Positions 54,001-62,232 of a stretch of DNA of 64,000 nucleotides are shown here, one piece after another. The notes below the pieces were generated by a model that saw only the letters and a list, made by a program, of their open reading frames with translations, made no database searches and was not told the DNA's origin. Made by a program: the position numbers and the translations under genes. This DNA is from Teredinibacter turnerae T7901 (GTDB lineage: Bacteria; Pseudomonadota; Gammaproteobacteria; Pseudomonadales; Cellvibrionaceae). The stretch spans positions 480,764-544,763 of the forward strand of contig NC_012997.1 of assembly GCF_000023025.1 (NCBI RefSeq), written 5' to 3'. Every line of letters starts with the position of its first letter. Within the stretch, counting starts at the first letter, position 1.

Positions 54001-54463
54001 GGTTGTAGAACCGCCCGCGGGCAACCTCGTTGCTAATAGTAGTTTCGAAGAGTCATTGGACGGCTGGATTAGCTGGGGTGGTACCTTGGAGCGCTCTGCG
54101 GATCAGGCGTACGATGGTAGTTATTCCGCTTACCTGACCACGCGTACCGGCGATTGGGAAGGCCCCGTGTACAGCTTGCTCAGCAGTGTTACCGCTGGCG
54201 CCAGCTACGACATCGCAGCGTTTGCACGCGTCGATGCGGGCAGTGCCGAAGCGATGAATATCACTGTAAAAGTGGCCTGTGACGATGGTTCAGAGGAGTA
54301 TATCTGGGCGGGTTCCGCAGAAGTTAACGAAAGCGATTGGACTGAAGTGGCTGGCAGCGTAACATTGCCGGCATGTAACCTGACTGAAGTGTCCATGTAC
54401 TTCGGTGGCCCGGCGCAAGCGGCGGGAATCTACCTCGACCAGGTCAGTGTTGTCGCTTTGTAA
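51014..54463 (+). CDS. Secreted GH10 endo-xylanase with five C-terminal binding modules
   Basis: 1149 residues. AGGAGG stands eight bases before ATG. The signal peptide ends near ATAMA at about residue 25. The GH10 catalytic domain is about 50-365, with acid/base E173 in YDVVNEAM and nucleophile E280 in NISELDVR, and FKGHALVWHSQ-like segment YKGHALVWHSQAP. Then come five CBM4/9-like modules near 370-539, 540-695, 700-845, 850-1000 and 1003-1149. Modules 2-5 share phrases such as NLV-N-FE, W-G-L-S, RT-WQGP and L-DDV-Y; module 1 is more divergent. There are almost no linkers. It hydrolyses beta-1,4-xylan outside the cell; the repeated modules should bind xylan or cellulose. A terminator follows. 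Confidence 0.96.
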   Translation: MRFRTKRLGLAMLALGVFPSAAMATSDFSLELLFPGLSRPAPGQVETLADAAEQSRRLVGVAAGYGLVTNDEQFVDIVTGEFNYMTPENSGKWGPLQPAPGVWNFDTHDQMVEFAGQSELAYKGHALVWHSQAPGFVTDDLSADELQSLIDDHITTVMSRYSGEIRAYDVVNEAMGDDAEYRDSVLYRTLGADFIANAFRTAHSVDRRAVLFYNDYNIAGLNAKSDAVYEMVKGLVHNRVPIDGVGFQMHLTAATAPSYDELVANLSRFANLGLRVNISELDVRVADLPWDYQTNIAIQRQVYHRVVSACMAVRRCEAVTTWGVSDKNSWINYTFGEDAALAWDDDNQRKPAYYGMLDGFMGVEPDESPLPNLVANSEFEGGVQGWTGENADVHRIRAVGKPQANSMLVIGRGSREAGASYDFSDVALAGQSYDISSQVKIPQLSLVPLLSRLFGLARGDTVEMNVRTLCSDGTEELTNLETAFATFGRWQTIGGTVTLPNCEIEAVDLLVNGPRAGTSIQVDSVVARPQVLVPTAEGFSENLVTNPYFEDGAYDWFGFGSAVVETTTDNVKSGAQSGYVTGRTDSWQGPATNVTAGVQAGDIYDMFAWVQAEGADSRIGATLKVSCAGEDDSYLNIGNVNVTAGEWALLRGSVLVPDCELLDATLYFEGPAADVNMLIDEVYLRRDNKASDALDIVDDGNLHLNGGFELGTESWTTWGGALGTSDEYVHSGSAAGVLSSRTASWQGPVFDLLSVASAGGEYEITAWGMVQGVSQDTLNITVKTTCGGESAYHQLASTLVNNTDWTELSGAVTLPSDCDLTEATLYFDGPAVGVDTYLDDVFISGEAPSVPNLVINGDFEAGINDWQVWGGVLSVSDDAHTGAQSALHSGRTADWQGPVYPLSVVADTDYNVSAFIKIDGAATATANITLKTTCADGSEEYLWGGQAEVNSSGWTELSGVVTTTSCEPMDAVVYFSGPAVGIDILLDDVVVWQEGAVVEPPAGNLVANSSFEESLDGWISWGGTLERSADQAYDGSYSAYLTTRTGDWEGPVYSLLSSVTAGASYDIAAFARVDAGSAEAMNITVKVACDDGSEEYIWAGSAEVNESDWTEVAGSVTLPACNLTEVSMYFGGPAQAAGIYLDQVSVVAL

Positions 54464-54488
54464 TACTTTGGCGGCTTATCAATAACAG

Positions 54489-54518
54489 AAGCCCGGCGCT
54501 CCGTTGCCGGGCTTTTTT
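54489..54518 (+). terminator. Rho-independent terminator of the xylanase gene
   Basis: AAGCCCGGC/GCCGGGCTT 9-bp stem with an 8-base loop followed by TTTTTAT, 26 bases after the stop. Confidence 0.92.
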
Positions 54519-54648
54519 ATGTGTGTAATTTATTAACTCGAAGTGGTTGGGGCGAACCCTCTGGAAAGCCAAGCCTTCACTTTTAATCTGGCGATTGAAC
54601 AGTTGATCCTGCCTATTAACTTCGTAATTTTCATTGCCAAGTTAATAT

Positions 54649-55983
54649 CTAATCTGCATCGGTATCTGCTACCGCGCACACTTTGTTTCGGCCCTGGGTT
54701 TTGGCCTCGTAGAGCGCGGCGTCCGCGCGTTTAAACAAGTCGTCCAGATTGGGCGTGGATAACGCGGAGACACCGAAGCTCGCGGTGATTTGCCGTTCAG
54801 GATGCAAGGGTGCATCTTCAAGTTTTTTGCGTAGCAGCTCGGCCAACACCTGCGCCTGGTATAAATCGGTGTCGGGGCAAACCAGAATGAATTCTTCTCC
54901 GCCCCAGCGTGCAAGGAAGTCAGACCGGCGAATGTTTTCCGCTAAAAGTTTCGCGGTCAATTTAAGGATCTGATCGCCTACATCGTGGCCGAAACTATCG
55001 TTAACCTGTTTAAAGTGATCGATATCGATTAACACAAAGGAGAAGGGTGTACGCCGCTCCTTCCAGTTATTCAGTCCGTCGTAGAGAACATCCCGGATGC
55101 CAATGCGGTTGAGTAAACCGGTTAATTGATCCGTTTTCGCAAGATCCTCAAACTGCTTATTTTGCAGGTTGAGCAATTTGTTAATAGCTACCAGCTCCTG
55201 CTGATGTTTTACATTGCGGCGCAACTCCAGCTTCAGGTGGATCATCCGGTAGAGGAGTAGAAAGAATATAAGTACACACCAGGCGATAACCATACCCTTA
55301 TAGAGTGTCTCATCCGAAAACAGGTGGCCATGCCAGAGCACCTTGCGCAGGCGGATGGTATGGTCGCCAAAGGTTGCTTGTGAGCCGGTTTGCACTTCGA
55401 GAAAAACGACGTCGTTAAATTCCGGATGGGATTTTTCCAGGGGAATTTTTTTGGTGACAAGCCACCAGTCAGCCACGTTGAAATCAGCCATACTGAGCGT
55501 AAAGCCGGTATCGAGTTGTTCCACTGGAATTTCCACCATGTTGTACTTGGTACTGGTGTCGTCTCCCACCTGGTAGTAGTCCGGGTGACGGTTGCGCAAA
55601 TAGAACCGCAATGAATCGCTTGGGCCGCTGTAGCTGGCCCAGATGGTCATCGTATCGTAGTCGCTTAAATTCAACCCGCTCCAGCTATCGTCGAATAAAG
55701 AAAGGCGCATGCTGCAATAGGGACTGCGAAACTTGTTACCCATTCTGCACTGCCAGATCTGCTTGTCTGCGTCCAGCCAGATGGCCTCACTGTTGCCGTT
55801 CGAGTAGGTATCGTCGGTGAGCACCGCCTCGTAATCCTGTGGATAGATTTCAAGGCTGCGTTGAATCCAGTCTTTGGGGGCGAAAATCAGAATGATGGAT
55901 ACGCAGGCGATCATCCCCAATAAGGCTTCCGTCCGCGAAATGGCAGGTAGTAGAGTCGATTTATTGGAGCTGTGTTCGGTCAT
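54649..55983 (-). CDS. Diguanylate cyclase with periplasmic sensor domain (paralogue 1)
   Basis: 444 residues from ATG 55983; an upstream TTG at 56010 would overlap the preceding gene. TM helix about 20-40, then a periplasmic domain about 45-235 with many aromatic and beta-strand segments (LRFYLRNRHPDYY, ADWWLVTKKIPLEKSHPEFNDVV), TM helix about 245-265, a coiled-coil linker (NKLLNLQNKQFEDLAKTDQLTGLLNR) and a complete GGDEF domain. The catalytic motif is GGEEF and the inhibitory RxxD site is RRSD, so active and product-inhibited c-di-GMP synthesis is expected. It starts five bases after the stop of its paralogue, hence one operon. It is close to xylanase and CE15 genes. Confidence 0.93.
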   Translation of the reverse strand: MTEHSSNKSTLLPAISRTEALLGMIACVSIILIFAPKDWIQRSLEIYPQDYEAVLTDDTYSNGNSEAIWLDADKQIWQCRMGNKFRSPYCSMRLSLFDDSWSGLNLSDYDTMTIWASYSGPSDSLRFYLRNRHPDYYQVGDDTSTKYNMVEIPVEQLDTGFTLSMADFNVADWWLVTKKIPLEKSHPEFNDVVFLEVQTGSQATFGDHTIRLRKVLWHGHLFSDETLYKGMVIAWCVLIFFLLLYRMIHLKLELRRNVKHQQELVAINKLLNLQNKQFEDLAKTDQLTGLLNRIGIRDVLYDGLNNWKERRTPFSFVLIDIDHFKQVNDSFGHDVGDQILKLTAKLLAENIRRSDFLARWGGEEFILVCPDTDLYQAQVLAELLRKKLEDAPLHPERQITASFGVSALSTPNLDDLFKRADAALYEAKTQGRNKVCAVADTDAD

Positions 55984-55988
55984 GCCAT

Positions 55989-57299
55989 TCACCCATTGGT
56001 GTAGACGCAATTGCGCCCGTTTTGCTTGGCTTTATAGAGTGCGTCGTCGGCGGCTTTGAATAAATTGTCCAGGTTATCCTCTTTAAGCGCCGCCACGCCG
56101 AAACTGGCCGTAATAGTGGTTGCGGTATGGATCTGTGCTGTTTCAAGTTTGGAGCGCAACATTTCGGCGATTTGCTCGGCTTGTGTCAAGCTGGTGTCTG
56201 GCAGCATCAAAAGGAACTCTTCGCCTCCCCAGCGGGCAACATAGTCGGACTCTCTTACGTTGCTGCGTACTAATTCCGCGCTCTTGCGCAGTACCTGGTC
56301 GCCGACATCGTGGCCGTAACGGTCGTTGACCATTTTGAAGTAATCCAGGTCAATCAACACGAATGCCATTGGGGTTTGGGTGTGTTTCCAGGCGTTTAAG
56401 CCAGCGAGCAGAGGCTCGCGTATGCCAATGCGGTTGAGCAGGCCGGTGAGCTGGTCGGTTTTAGCGAGGTCCTCGAACTGCTTGTTTTGCAGGTTCAGCA
56501 ATTTGTTGATGGATTCGAGCTCATTCTGATAGTTGCGTGTGCTTTGCAGTTCAGCCTTGAGGCGGGTTAAGCGCAGCAGTAGCAGCAGAAAAATCGTCGC
56601 CGCCCAAACCAGTGCGATCCCCCGGTACAGGGTTTCGTTAGAAATATAATTGCCCTGCCAGATTATTTTTTCGATCTGTATTTCATGGGTGCCCGAATGA
56701 AGTGCTGAGCTGGTTTGGAACTCGATATAAATAACATCGTTGAACTCCGGGTGCGACTCCTTCAGCGGAATTTTCTTTTGTACCAGCCACCAGTCTGCGA
56801 CCTCGAAGTCCTGCAGACGCACACCTACACCATTGCGCAGATTTGCGATGGGAACCTCGGCCTGGTTATATTTCGTTGTAGTTTCATCACCCAGCACATA
56901 GTAGCGTGGGTGTCGGTTGCGCAGGTAAACCCGGATGTAGTTGGCCTCGCCAAGGTATTCGCCAACAATCGTCATTTTGTTAAACGCACGTAAATCCAGG
57001 CCGCGCCAGTTTTCGTTAATGGTACTTATTTGGAAGCTGCAGTAGGGTGCATAGATTGCGTCGCTCAGAATACAGCGCCAGCGGCGCGCCTTTTCGTCAA
57101 CCCAGGACGCTTCGCTTTTGCCACCGGAATAGCTATCACCAGCGATATTGGCCTGGTATTCACTCGGGCGAATTTCAAGCTTACGGGTGACAATATCCTT
57201 TGGGGTAAGCACGCAAATAATCGACAGCAGGGCCAGCAGGCCGAGAGTGGCATCAAACCGGGATAAGGCGTGGAGGTTTTTCAAACGGGTAGCAGGCAT
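55989..57299 (-). CDS. Diguanylate cyclase with periplasmic sensor domain (paralogue 2)
   Basis: 436 residues from ATG 57299; ATG 57320 adds seven residues, and 57299 is preferred because it aligns with the paralogue. Architecture is the same: TM, periplasmic domain about 35-230 (VYLRNRHPRYYVLGD, ADWWLVQKKIPLKESHPEFNDVIY), TM, coiled coil and GGDEF. The active motif is GGEEF with RESD as the RxxD site. The two proteins match closely over the sensor's C-terminal half and the coiled coil, so they arose by tandem duplication. The sensor domain looks like a beta-sandwich, with features like a carbohydrate-binding fold, but no family name is claimed. Its operon probably starts from the 57321-57577 gap. 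Confidence 0.93.
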   Translation of the reverse strand: MPATRLKNLHALSRFDATLGLLALLSIICVLTPKDIVTRKLEIRPSEYQANIAGDSYSGGKSEASWVDEKARRWRCILSDAIYAPYCSFQISTINENWRGLDLRAFNKMTIVGEYLGEANYIRVYLRNRHPRYYVLGDETTTKYNQAEVPIANLRNGVGVRLQDFEVADWWLVQKKIPLKESHPEFNDVIYIEFQTSSALHSGTHEIQIEKIIWQGNYISNETLYRGIALVWAATIFLLLLLRLTRLKAELQSTRNYQNELESINKLLNLQNKQFEDLAKTDQLTGLLNRIGIREPLLAGLNAWKHTQTPMAFVLIDLDYFKMVNDRYGHDVGDQVLRKSAELVRSNVRESDYVARWGGEEFLLMLPDTSLTQAEQIAEMLRSKLETAQIHTATTITASFGVAALKEDNLDNLFKAADDALYKAKQNGRNCVYTNG

Positions 57300-57577
57300 T
57301 AACGAAGTGACCCTAAGCATCTAAAAGGGTTTTTGATAAGTGTAGTCAATATACCGGCAAATGCTGACGCATAAATCGTTATATGCGATTGACTAATCGC
57401 GCTATGGCCCGGCGATAGCTGGGCTGGCGAAAGGAGGTGTGGCGCTATAATCATTATTATTATCCCAACCTTGGGTTGCCTATAGCATACTCAATGCGGG
57501 GTTTTTGGCACGAAAACACCCGCAAAAACAGCCAACTTTATGCGCTGGCGCAAATTTCTATTAGGTTTTGACGGGGC

Positions 57578-58933
57578 TTACTTGAGCCTGTTCGGGCTTG
57601 CCCACTGGCGCGTTGCAAAGGTGATAAAGGTTTCCCAATTGGGCGCAGGTGTATGTCCACCTTCATGCTGCCTGAAGGCAAGTTTACCTGCAAGTAACCC
57701 GTTGCCCACCGCCGGTAACTCGTTTTGGGTCACGCCTTGTTCGCCGAACAGCGCGTAAGCCGGCGTGGCATGGTAGGCCGCGAGCAGCATACCTTTCGGA
57801 TCGACCCAACTCTCGCCCTGGCTGCCGACGCTCACCAGCACGGGGCGTGGAGCACAGAGCGCGAGTAACTGATGCGCATCGACGGGAATGTCGTTAACTT
57901 TCTTCGGGCCTGCATACTTGACGAAATTACCTGCCATCCAGTGGTACTCTCCGGCGCCGGCAAGGTTACCCACTTGTTCCCCAAAGTTGCGACGCCAGAG
58001 CTTTGCACCGCCTTCGCCGGAAGAGCTGATAAATCCCGCGGCGAATCGATTATCGAAAGCCATGGCGACCAGTGCCGCCTTGCCAAAGCGCGAGTGGCCG
58101 TGGACACTGATTCTGTCTGCTGCAACCCGGCTATCGGTTTGCAAATAAGTGAGTACTTGCGATGCACTCCAAGCCCACGCCCTCAATGCACCCCAGTCGG
58201 TGGGATTGCGTGGCTTGCCATTGTTAACAAATCCGATAATACCTTGTGATAAGCCGTCGCCCGAGTCGGCCTGGAACTCGGTAGGAATAATTTCCGCGTA
58301 GCCCCAGCCAGCATTAACAACCTGCTCCCGCCAGCGGGCATTGTCCGCCTGTATTTGGGCGTAGCGCTCTGCGGGCATACGATCGCGGAAACGCTCCCAA
58401 ATGCCAGGGTCGAAGCTCATCACTACTACCACCGGTACGGGCTTGTTAGATTTCGGCAGGACCAGGGTAAAGTTTAGCGAGAGATTGAGTGCTGCATTCT
58501 CTGGGTGAACGAGGGTGCTGGTGAAATGCTGACGAATCGCACTGGTGCCGCTGTCGTCAATTGGTGTGGTGGAACCTGCCTTCCAGTGCAGTTCCGGCGC
58601 ACCGCCGGGAACATAGCCGTATATCTCCTGAGAAAAAGTGTTGAGCAATGCTGGCCGGTTAGCCTCCCAGTCGGTGGCGCTTGCGATGGCTTGACCGCTG
58701 ACGCTAGTAAGTAGTGGTGGCAGAGAGTCCAGTGCAGTATTCGCCTTGGCCTCATCTGTATTTGCCGCGAAGGGAGAATCGGTATTCCCGTCAGCGCCGC
58801 GGCGCAGGTTTTCAATGCCCAACACGTGAAGTAGCTGTGCGTGATCCTGATCTGCGGTTAAGGGAGCGGATTGAGCGATGCCAAGATGGCCAAGCAAGAA
58901 TGCCAAAAGGGTGTAGCGCAACGGATTTCTCAT
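57578..58933 (-). CDS. CE15 glucuronoyl methylesterase, exported
   Basis: 451 residues. A Sec signal peptide covers 1-23 (ends AQSA). The alpha/beta hydrolase signature GHSRFGKAAL places the nucleophile at Ser281; the canonical CE15 motif is GCSRxGK, with His in place of Cys in several bacterial members. SSGEGG at 304-309 is the conserved region for the acid residue and His427 in EGGHTP is the catalytic His. The family cleaves the ester between lignin alcohols and 4-O-methyl-glucuronic acid on xylan. With a GH10 xylanase nearby this points to glucuronoxylan use. Downstream on the same strand lie the two cyclases, but their genes begin 279 bp later. Confidence 0.93.
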   Translation of the reverse strand: MRNPLRYTLLAFLLGHLGIAQSAPLTADQDHAQLLHVLGIENLRRGADGNTDSPFAANTDEAKANTALDSLPPLLTSVSGQAIASATDWEANRPALLNTFSQEIYGYVPGGAPELHWKAGSTTPIDDSGTSAIRQHFTSTLVHPENAALNLSLNFTLVLPKSNKPVPVVVVMSFDPGIWERFRDRMPAERYAQIQADNARWREQVVNAGWGYAEIIPTEFQADSGDGLSQGIIGFVNNGKPRNPTDWGALRAWAWSASQVLTYLQTDSRVAADRISVHGHSRFGKAALVAMAFDNRFAAGFISSSGEGGAKLWRRNFGEQVGNLAGAGEYHWMAGNFVKYAGPKKVNDIPVDAHQLLALCAPRPVLVSVGSQGESWVDPKGMLLAAYHATPAYALFGEQGVTQNELPAVGNGLLAGKLAFRQHEGGHTPAPNWETFITFATRQWASPNRLK

Positions 58934-59256
58934 ATTTTTTGGAATATTTTAGCGTTGTTATAGGATGTGCGGTCTTGCTGCTGAAAGGCTCCGCCCCAGG
59001 CTAATAACCGAACAAACAGTTTAGTAGCAAAACTATTCCATTGGCTAGTCGAGAAAGCAACCACTGGTAAGCCAATCTTCGCCACAGGCGGGCTCCAGGC
59101 CCGGGTTTGTTGGCTCCGGATATGTCAATTTACGCATCAACTCTGCAACATATGAAAAATATCCAGCTAGGCTAAAAGAAGAACCCTTCAACTGGCGCCG
59201 TCAGCAGGCTCAACGGATTCGTCCGCCTGTAGTGGCAAACTTAGAGGTTGGATCTA
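58934..59256. other. Divergent intergenic region between CE15 and CBS genes
   Basis: 323 bases. It should hold both promoters; no clear inverted repeat or RNA stands out. Confidence 0.4.
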
Positions 59257-59679
59257 ATGCTCAATTCCGTAGACGCAGATGATTATATGACGGCTAACCC
59301 CGTGATATTTTCGCCTGAAACCGATATTTATGAAGCGATTCAAGTATTAGTTGAGAGAAGAGTTACCGGGGGAACCGTATTAAATGCTCAGGGCGAAGTG
59401 GTGGGAATCGTCTCTGAGCTGGATTGTCTGAAAGCGGTTATCCAAACCGGCTATTATGGGGAAGGCGGCGGCACTGTTGCAGATTTCATGTTTGCAGGCA
59501 ACATCCAGTTTATGGACGATCACGCAAATATCGTGGACGCAGCGCAGAAACTCTTAGCGTCAGGTCGCCGGCGTATGCCGGTCCGCAAAGACGGAAAGTT
59601 CCTGGGCCAGGTGAGCGCGCGCAGTTTGCTGATGGCATTTGTTGCGGCGGTCAACCGTACGGGTGACCCAGGTAGCTAG
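59257..59679 (+). CDS. CBS domain pair protein
   Basis: 140 residues. ATG 59257 has AGAGG nine bases upstream; an in-frame TTG is at 59248. Two CBS domains fill the protein: DYMTANPVIFSPETDIYEAIQVL and VVGIVSELDCLKAVI in the first, and FMDDHANIVDAAQKLL and LGQVSARSLLMAF in the second. Such stand-alone pairs bind adenine nucleotides and report energy state. It is alone on its strand and no partner is evident. Confidence 0.9.
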   Translation: MLNSVDADDYMTANPVIFSPETDIYEAIQVLVERRVTGGTVLNAQGEVVGIVSELDCLKAVIQTGYYGEGGGTVADFMFAGNIQFMDDHANIVDAAQKLLASGRRRMPVRKDGKFLGQVSARSLLMAFVAAVNRTGDPGS

Positions 59680-59744
59680 GGCCAACTATCGGCGCGATTG
59701 CGACGATAAGGGGGCGGCTTCTTTTTAATGGGTTATATAACGTA

Positions 59745-60716
59745 TTAAATAGTAATACTGGTACGCAGTTTTTCCAGTAACTTGGCTCCCATCCCTTTTA
59801 CTTTCAGAAGATCTCCGGTTTCCTTGTAGGGGCGGCGGGCGATGATTTCTTTAGCCAGTGCAGTGGATACGCCCTTGAGGTTTTGTACTTCCGCGAGCGA
59901 GGCGCTGTTCACGTTAACGAGTTCAATCGCTTTCGCCTTGGCGACTTTTTTTAATTTTTTCGGCGCACCTATTGGTGAGGATTTAACCTGGGAAGCTGGT
60001 TTTGTTTCTGTGGAAGTTGTTTTCGCGGGTGCGGTGTCTGAAGGTGATTTTTCTGCAGGTGCTGTTTTGGCCTGTGTCGCATCAGCGGTTGGTATTTTGA
60101 TCGATGCAGTTTCAGCGGGCTCAAGTTTTTCAGTTTTTTCGCCAGCAGTTGTTTTAGGTGTTAAAGCTTCTTCGTCTGCGGGTGTTGGAGAAATTATTTT
60201 CTCCTCCTGCGCGTTTTCGCGCAACGTAATTTCTTTTTCGACATTCGCCGATTTCGCTTCTCTATCGACGGGTAAATTAATTATTTTGCCTTGGGACTTA
60301 TGCACCAGTTCCGGTACCCAATTAACAACATAGGGAACGGGGAAATTAATGTAGTCGCGGGTTACAAAGCCACTGTGCGTCCATTCGCGCAACATCAGCG
60401 TCAGGTGCCAAGTGCCCACAGGCGGCTCACTAAAGGGCACTTCAAACATATTGCTACCCAGAAAATGCTGGCCAAAAATTTCTCCGACGTAAGCGCCAGC
60501 CAGTGCAACGCCATCAAACTCGCCGCCGCTATAAGGCTGTCGCAATCCCCATAATTCTACGGCTAAGGTTCCGCTTACATCCCCAACGGGACGATTATTT
60601 AACACTTTATCGACATTCAGATATAAGGTGTTATCCACAATCTGAAAGCTGCAATTTCCTTCGATGACGGGAGATGAAAATTCTTGGTTTGCATGTGAAA
60701 GAGGAGAGTTAAGCAT
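59745..60716 (-). CDS. Protein with unknown N-terminal domain and C-terminal ComEA-type HhH domain
   Basis: 323 residues. The first about 140 residues are mostly beta-strand-like with aromatic pairs (FQIVDNTLYLNV, GTWHLTLMLREWTH); I do not know this domain. There is no clear signal peptide. Residues about 155-255 are a Lys/Thr/Pro/Glu-rich linker. The last about 60 residues are a helix-hairpin-helix domain (LVNVNSASLAEVQNLKGVS, ARRPYKETGDLLKVKGMG), as in ComEA and related DNA-binding proteins. A membrane or DNA-binding role is inferred from this domain. No competence gene lies beside it. Confidence 0.82.
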   Translation of the reverse strand: MLNSPLSHANQEFSSPVIEGNCSFQIVDNTLYLNVDKVLNNRPVGDVSGTLAVELWGLRQPYSGGEFDGVALAGAYVGEIFGQHFLGSNMFEVPFSEPPVGTWHLTLMLREWTHSGFVTRDYINFPVPYVVNWVPELVHKSQGKIINLPVDREAKSANVEKEITLRENAQEEKIISPTPADEEALTPKTTAGEKTEKLEPAETASIKIPTADATQAKTAPAEKSPSDTAPAKTTSTETKPASQVKSSPIGAPKKLKKVAKAKAIELVNVNSASLAEVQNLKGVSTALAKEIIARRPYKETGDLLKVKGMGAKLLEKLRTSITI

Positions 60717-60849
60717 GGCGCATTTCCTTGTTATTAAAATCGCGGCGATTCTAATTCATTTGCGACACAATTTTTTTATCTGGCACAACCATTTTAAAAA
60801 AAATGGCGCGAAATACTTTTATATTTTCCTCGTATTAAAACCTTACACT

Positions 60850-60874
60850 AAAACGCCCTAAAGCAGGGCGTTTT
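60850..60874 (-). terminator. Hairpin terminator of the acyltransferase gene
   Basis: AAAACGCCCT/AGGGCGTTTT 10-bp stem with a 5-base loop, 11 bases past the stop on the minus strand, ending in a short TTTT. It could also act on the plus strand. Confidence 0.8.
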
Positions 60875-60884
60875 GGTCTTGAAA

Positions 60885-62084
60885 TTAAACGGTAGTTTGG
60901 GGTGTTAACAACCTGTTGGAAGATTCATTCTTTTTCCGCGGAATACCAAAAACAAAGGCTGCGCCCGGAATTCGACGAAGAAGCTCGTAGGCGAACGCGC
61001 AACTGGCTAGCGTGAGAAGAATCAGCGCAGTGGCTTCAATACCCGGCGGCAGATCGTAAGGGCGAAGCCAAAACGCGAATACCAGAATGCAGGTTTGGTG
61101 CAAAATGTAGTAGCAATAAACCCCGCGGTTTAAATATTGTACCGCGCGGTTTTCGCGGCAAAAAATTACTTGCGCCCAGCCGAGAATAGTCAGTAACCAA
61201 AGCCATTTGTTCAGTGCCCATAATCCCGTTGTAAGCCACTCGACAAGAGCGCCCTCGCCAAGTTCACCGCCAGAAAAACTAAAGGCAATAAACCCATAAG
61301 TGAGGATGGCCATCGGAAGTGTCGCATGCCGTAGGTGCTTAATCCATTGCCAGCACCTTGGCTGCGAGTAAATGAGTATGCCGAATAGAAATGCTATGCC
61401 ATAGCGGCCGTGATTAAAGTAGTCGCCAAACAGGGCGTTGGTTGGCGGGTAATCCTCGTACAGCCAGCGGCTGTTTAAACTGAGCAGGATAACCGGCAGC
61501 AGCACAACGGTAATCCAGGCGGGGAATTGCGATAATACAAGCCGTAGCCACGCCCGCAGGCGCGACCCCATCGCATAGTACGCTGCGCCGGCTGCAAGTG
61601 AATAGGTCAGCAAATAGGGGAGATACCAGAGATGGTTCCAGGTGATATGGAGGTCGTCGATGGTTTTATGTCCCTCAAACAAAGGAGAGTCTTGATCCAG
61701 GTAGGCACCCCAAAATGACAGGTAACTGTAGCCGCGCTCGATCAGCCCAATGTGCACTGCTTCTATGTATACCTGCGGAACCACAACAACCAGCATGCCG
61801 AAAATGAGTGGAACAATCAGGCGTGTGGGTTGTTGAATAAAAAAGCGACTGGGCTTTTTGCGCTGCAACATTGTGGCGACAGCGAAACCGCTGATAATAA
61901 ACAGCAGCGACATTCGCCACTGGTTGGACCACAGCATCAGAAACTGTAAGCTCTCGCTTTGGTGAAGGCTTTTATAATGCCAGCCCCAATCAGCGACGTA
62001 ATACATCCCTGTGTGGTAGAAAATGAGCAGCGCAAAAGCGCCAACCCGCAGCCAGTCGAACTCGTGATAACGCATATTTTGCAT
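60885..62084 (-). CDS. Acyltransferase-3 family membrane protein
   Basis: 399 residues with about ten hydrophobic helices. The start (YHEFDWLRVGAFALLIFYHTGMYY) carries the conserved Asp and His (YHTGMY) of integral-membrane O-acyltransferases such as OpgC/OatA, and SLLFIISGFAVATML is typical for helix 3. It would transfer acyl groups to a sugar or glucan at the inner membrane. It is divergent from a LytTR-type regulator with 148 bp between them, a pairing I have seen in related bacteria. The regulated target is not known. Confidence 0.88.
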   Translation of the reverse strand: MQNMRYHEFDWLRVGAFALLIFYHTGMYYVADWGWHYKSLHQSESLQFLMLWSNQWRMSLLFIISGFAVATMLQRKKPSRFFIQQPTRLIVPLIFGMLVVVVPQVYIEAVHIGLIERGYSYLSFWGAYLDQDSPLFEGHKTIDDLHITWNHLWYLPYLLTYSLAAGAAYYAMGSRLRAWLRLVLSQFPAWITVVLLPVILLSLNSRWLYEDYPPTNALFGDYFNHGRYGIAFLFGILIYSQPRCWQWIKHLRHATLPMAILTYGFIAFSFSGGELGEGALVEWLTTGLWALNKWLWLLTILGWAQVIFCRENRAVQYLNRGVYCYYILHQTCILVFAFWLRPYDLPPGIEATALILLTLASCAFAYELLRRIPGAAFVFGIPRKKNESSNRLLTPQTTV

Positions 62085-62232
62085 ACAGAATGTCCCGCAA
62101 TCGTGGTCAGAAATACCAGCGCATGGTGGTCGCGGAGCATGCTAAAAGGTAGCGCTAAGTGATTGATTTACGTGCAATAGTGATAACCGGAAGCCCACTG
62201 GGACGAGTGTGGTGCGTGGGGTTAACTTACAG

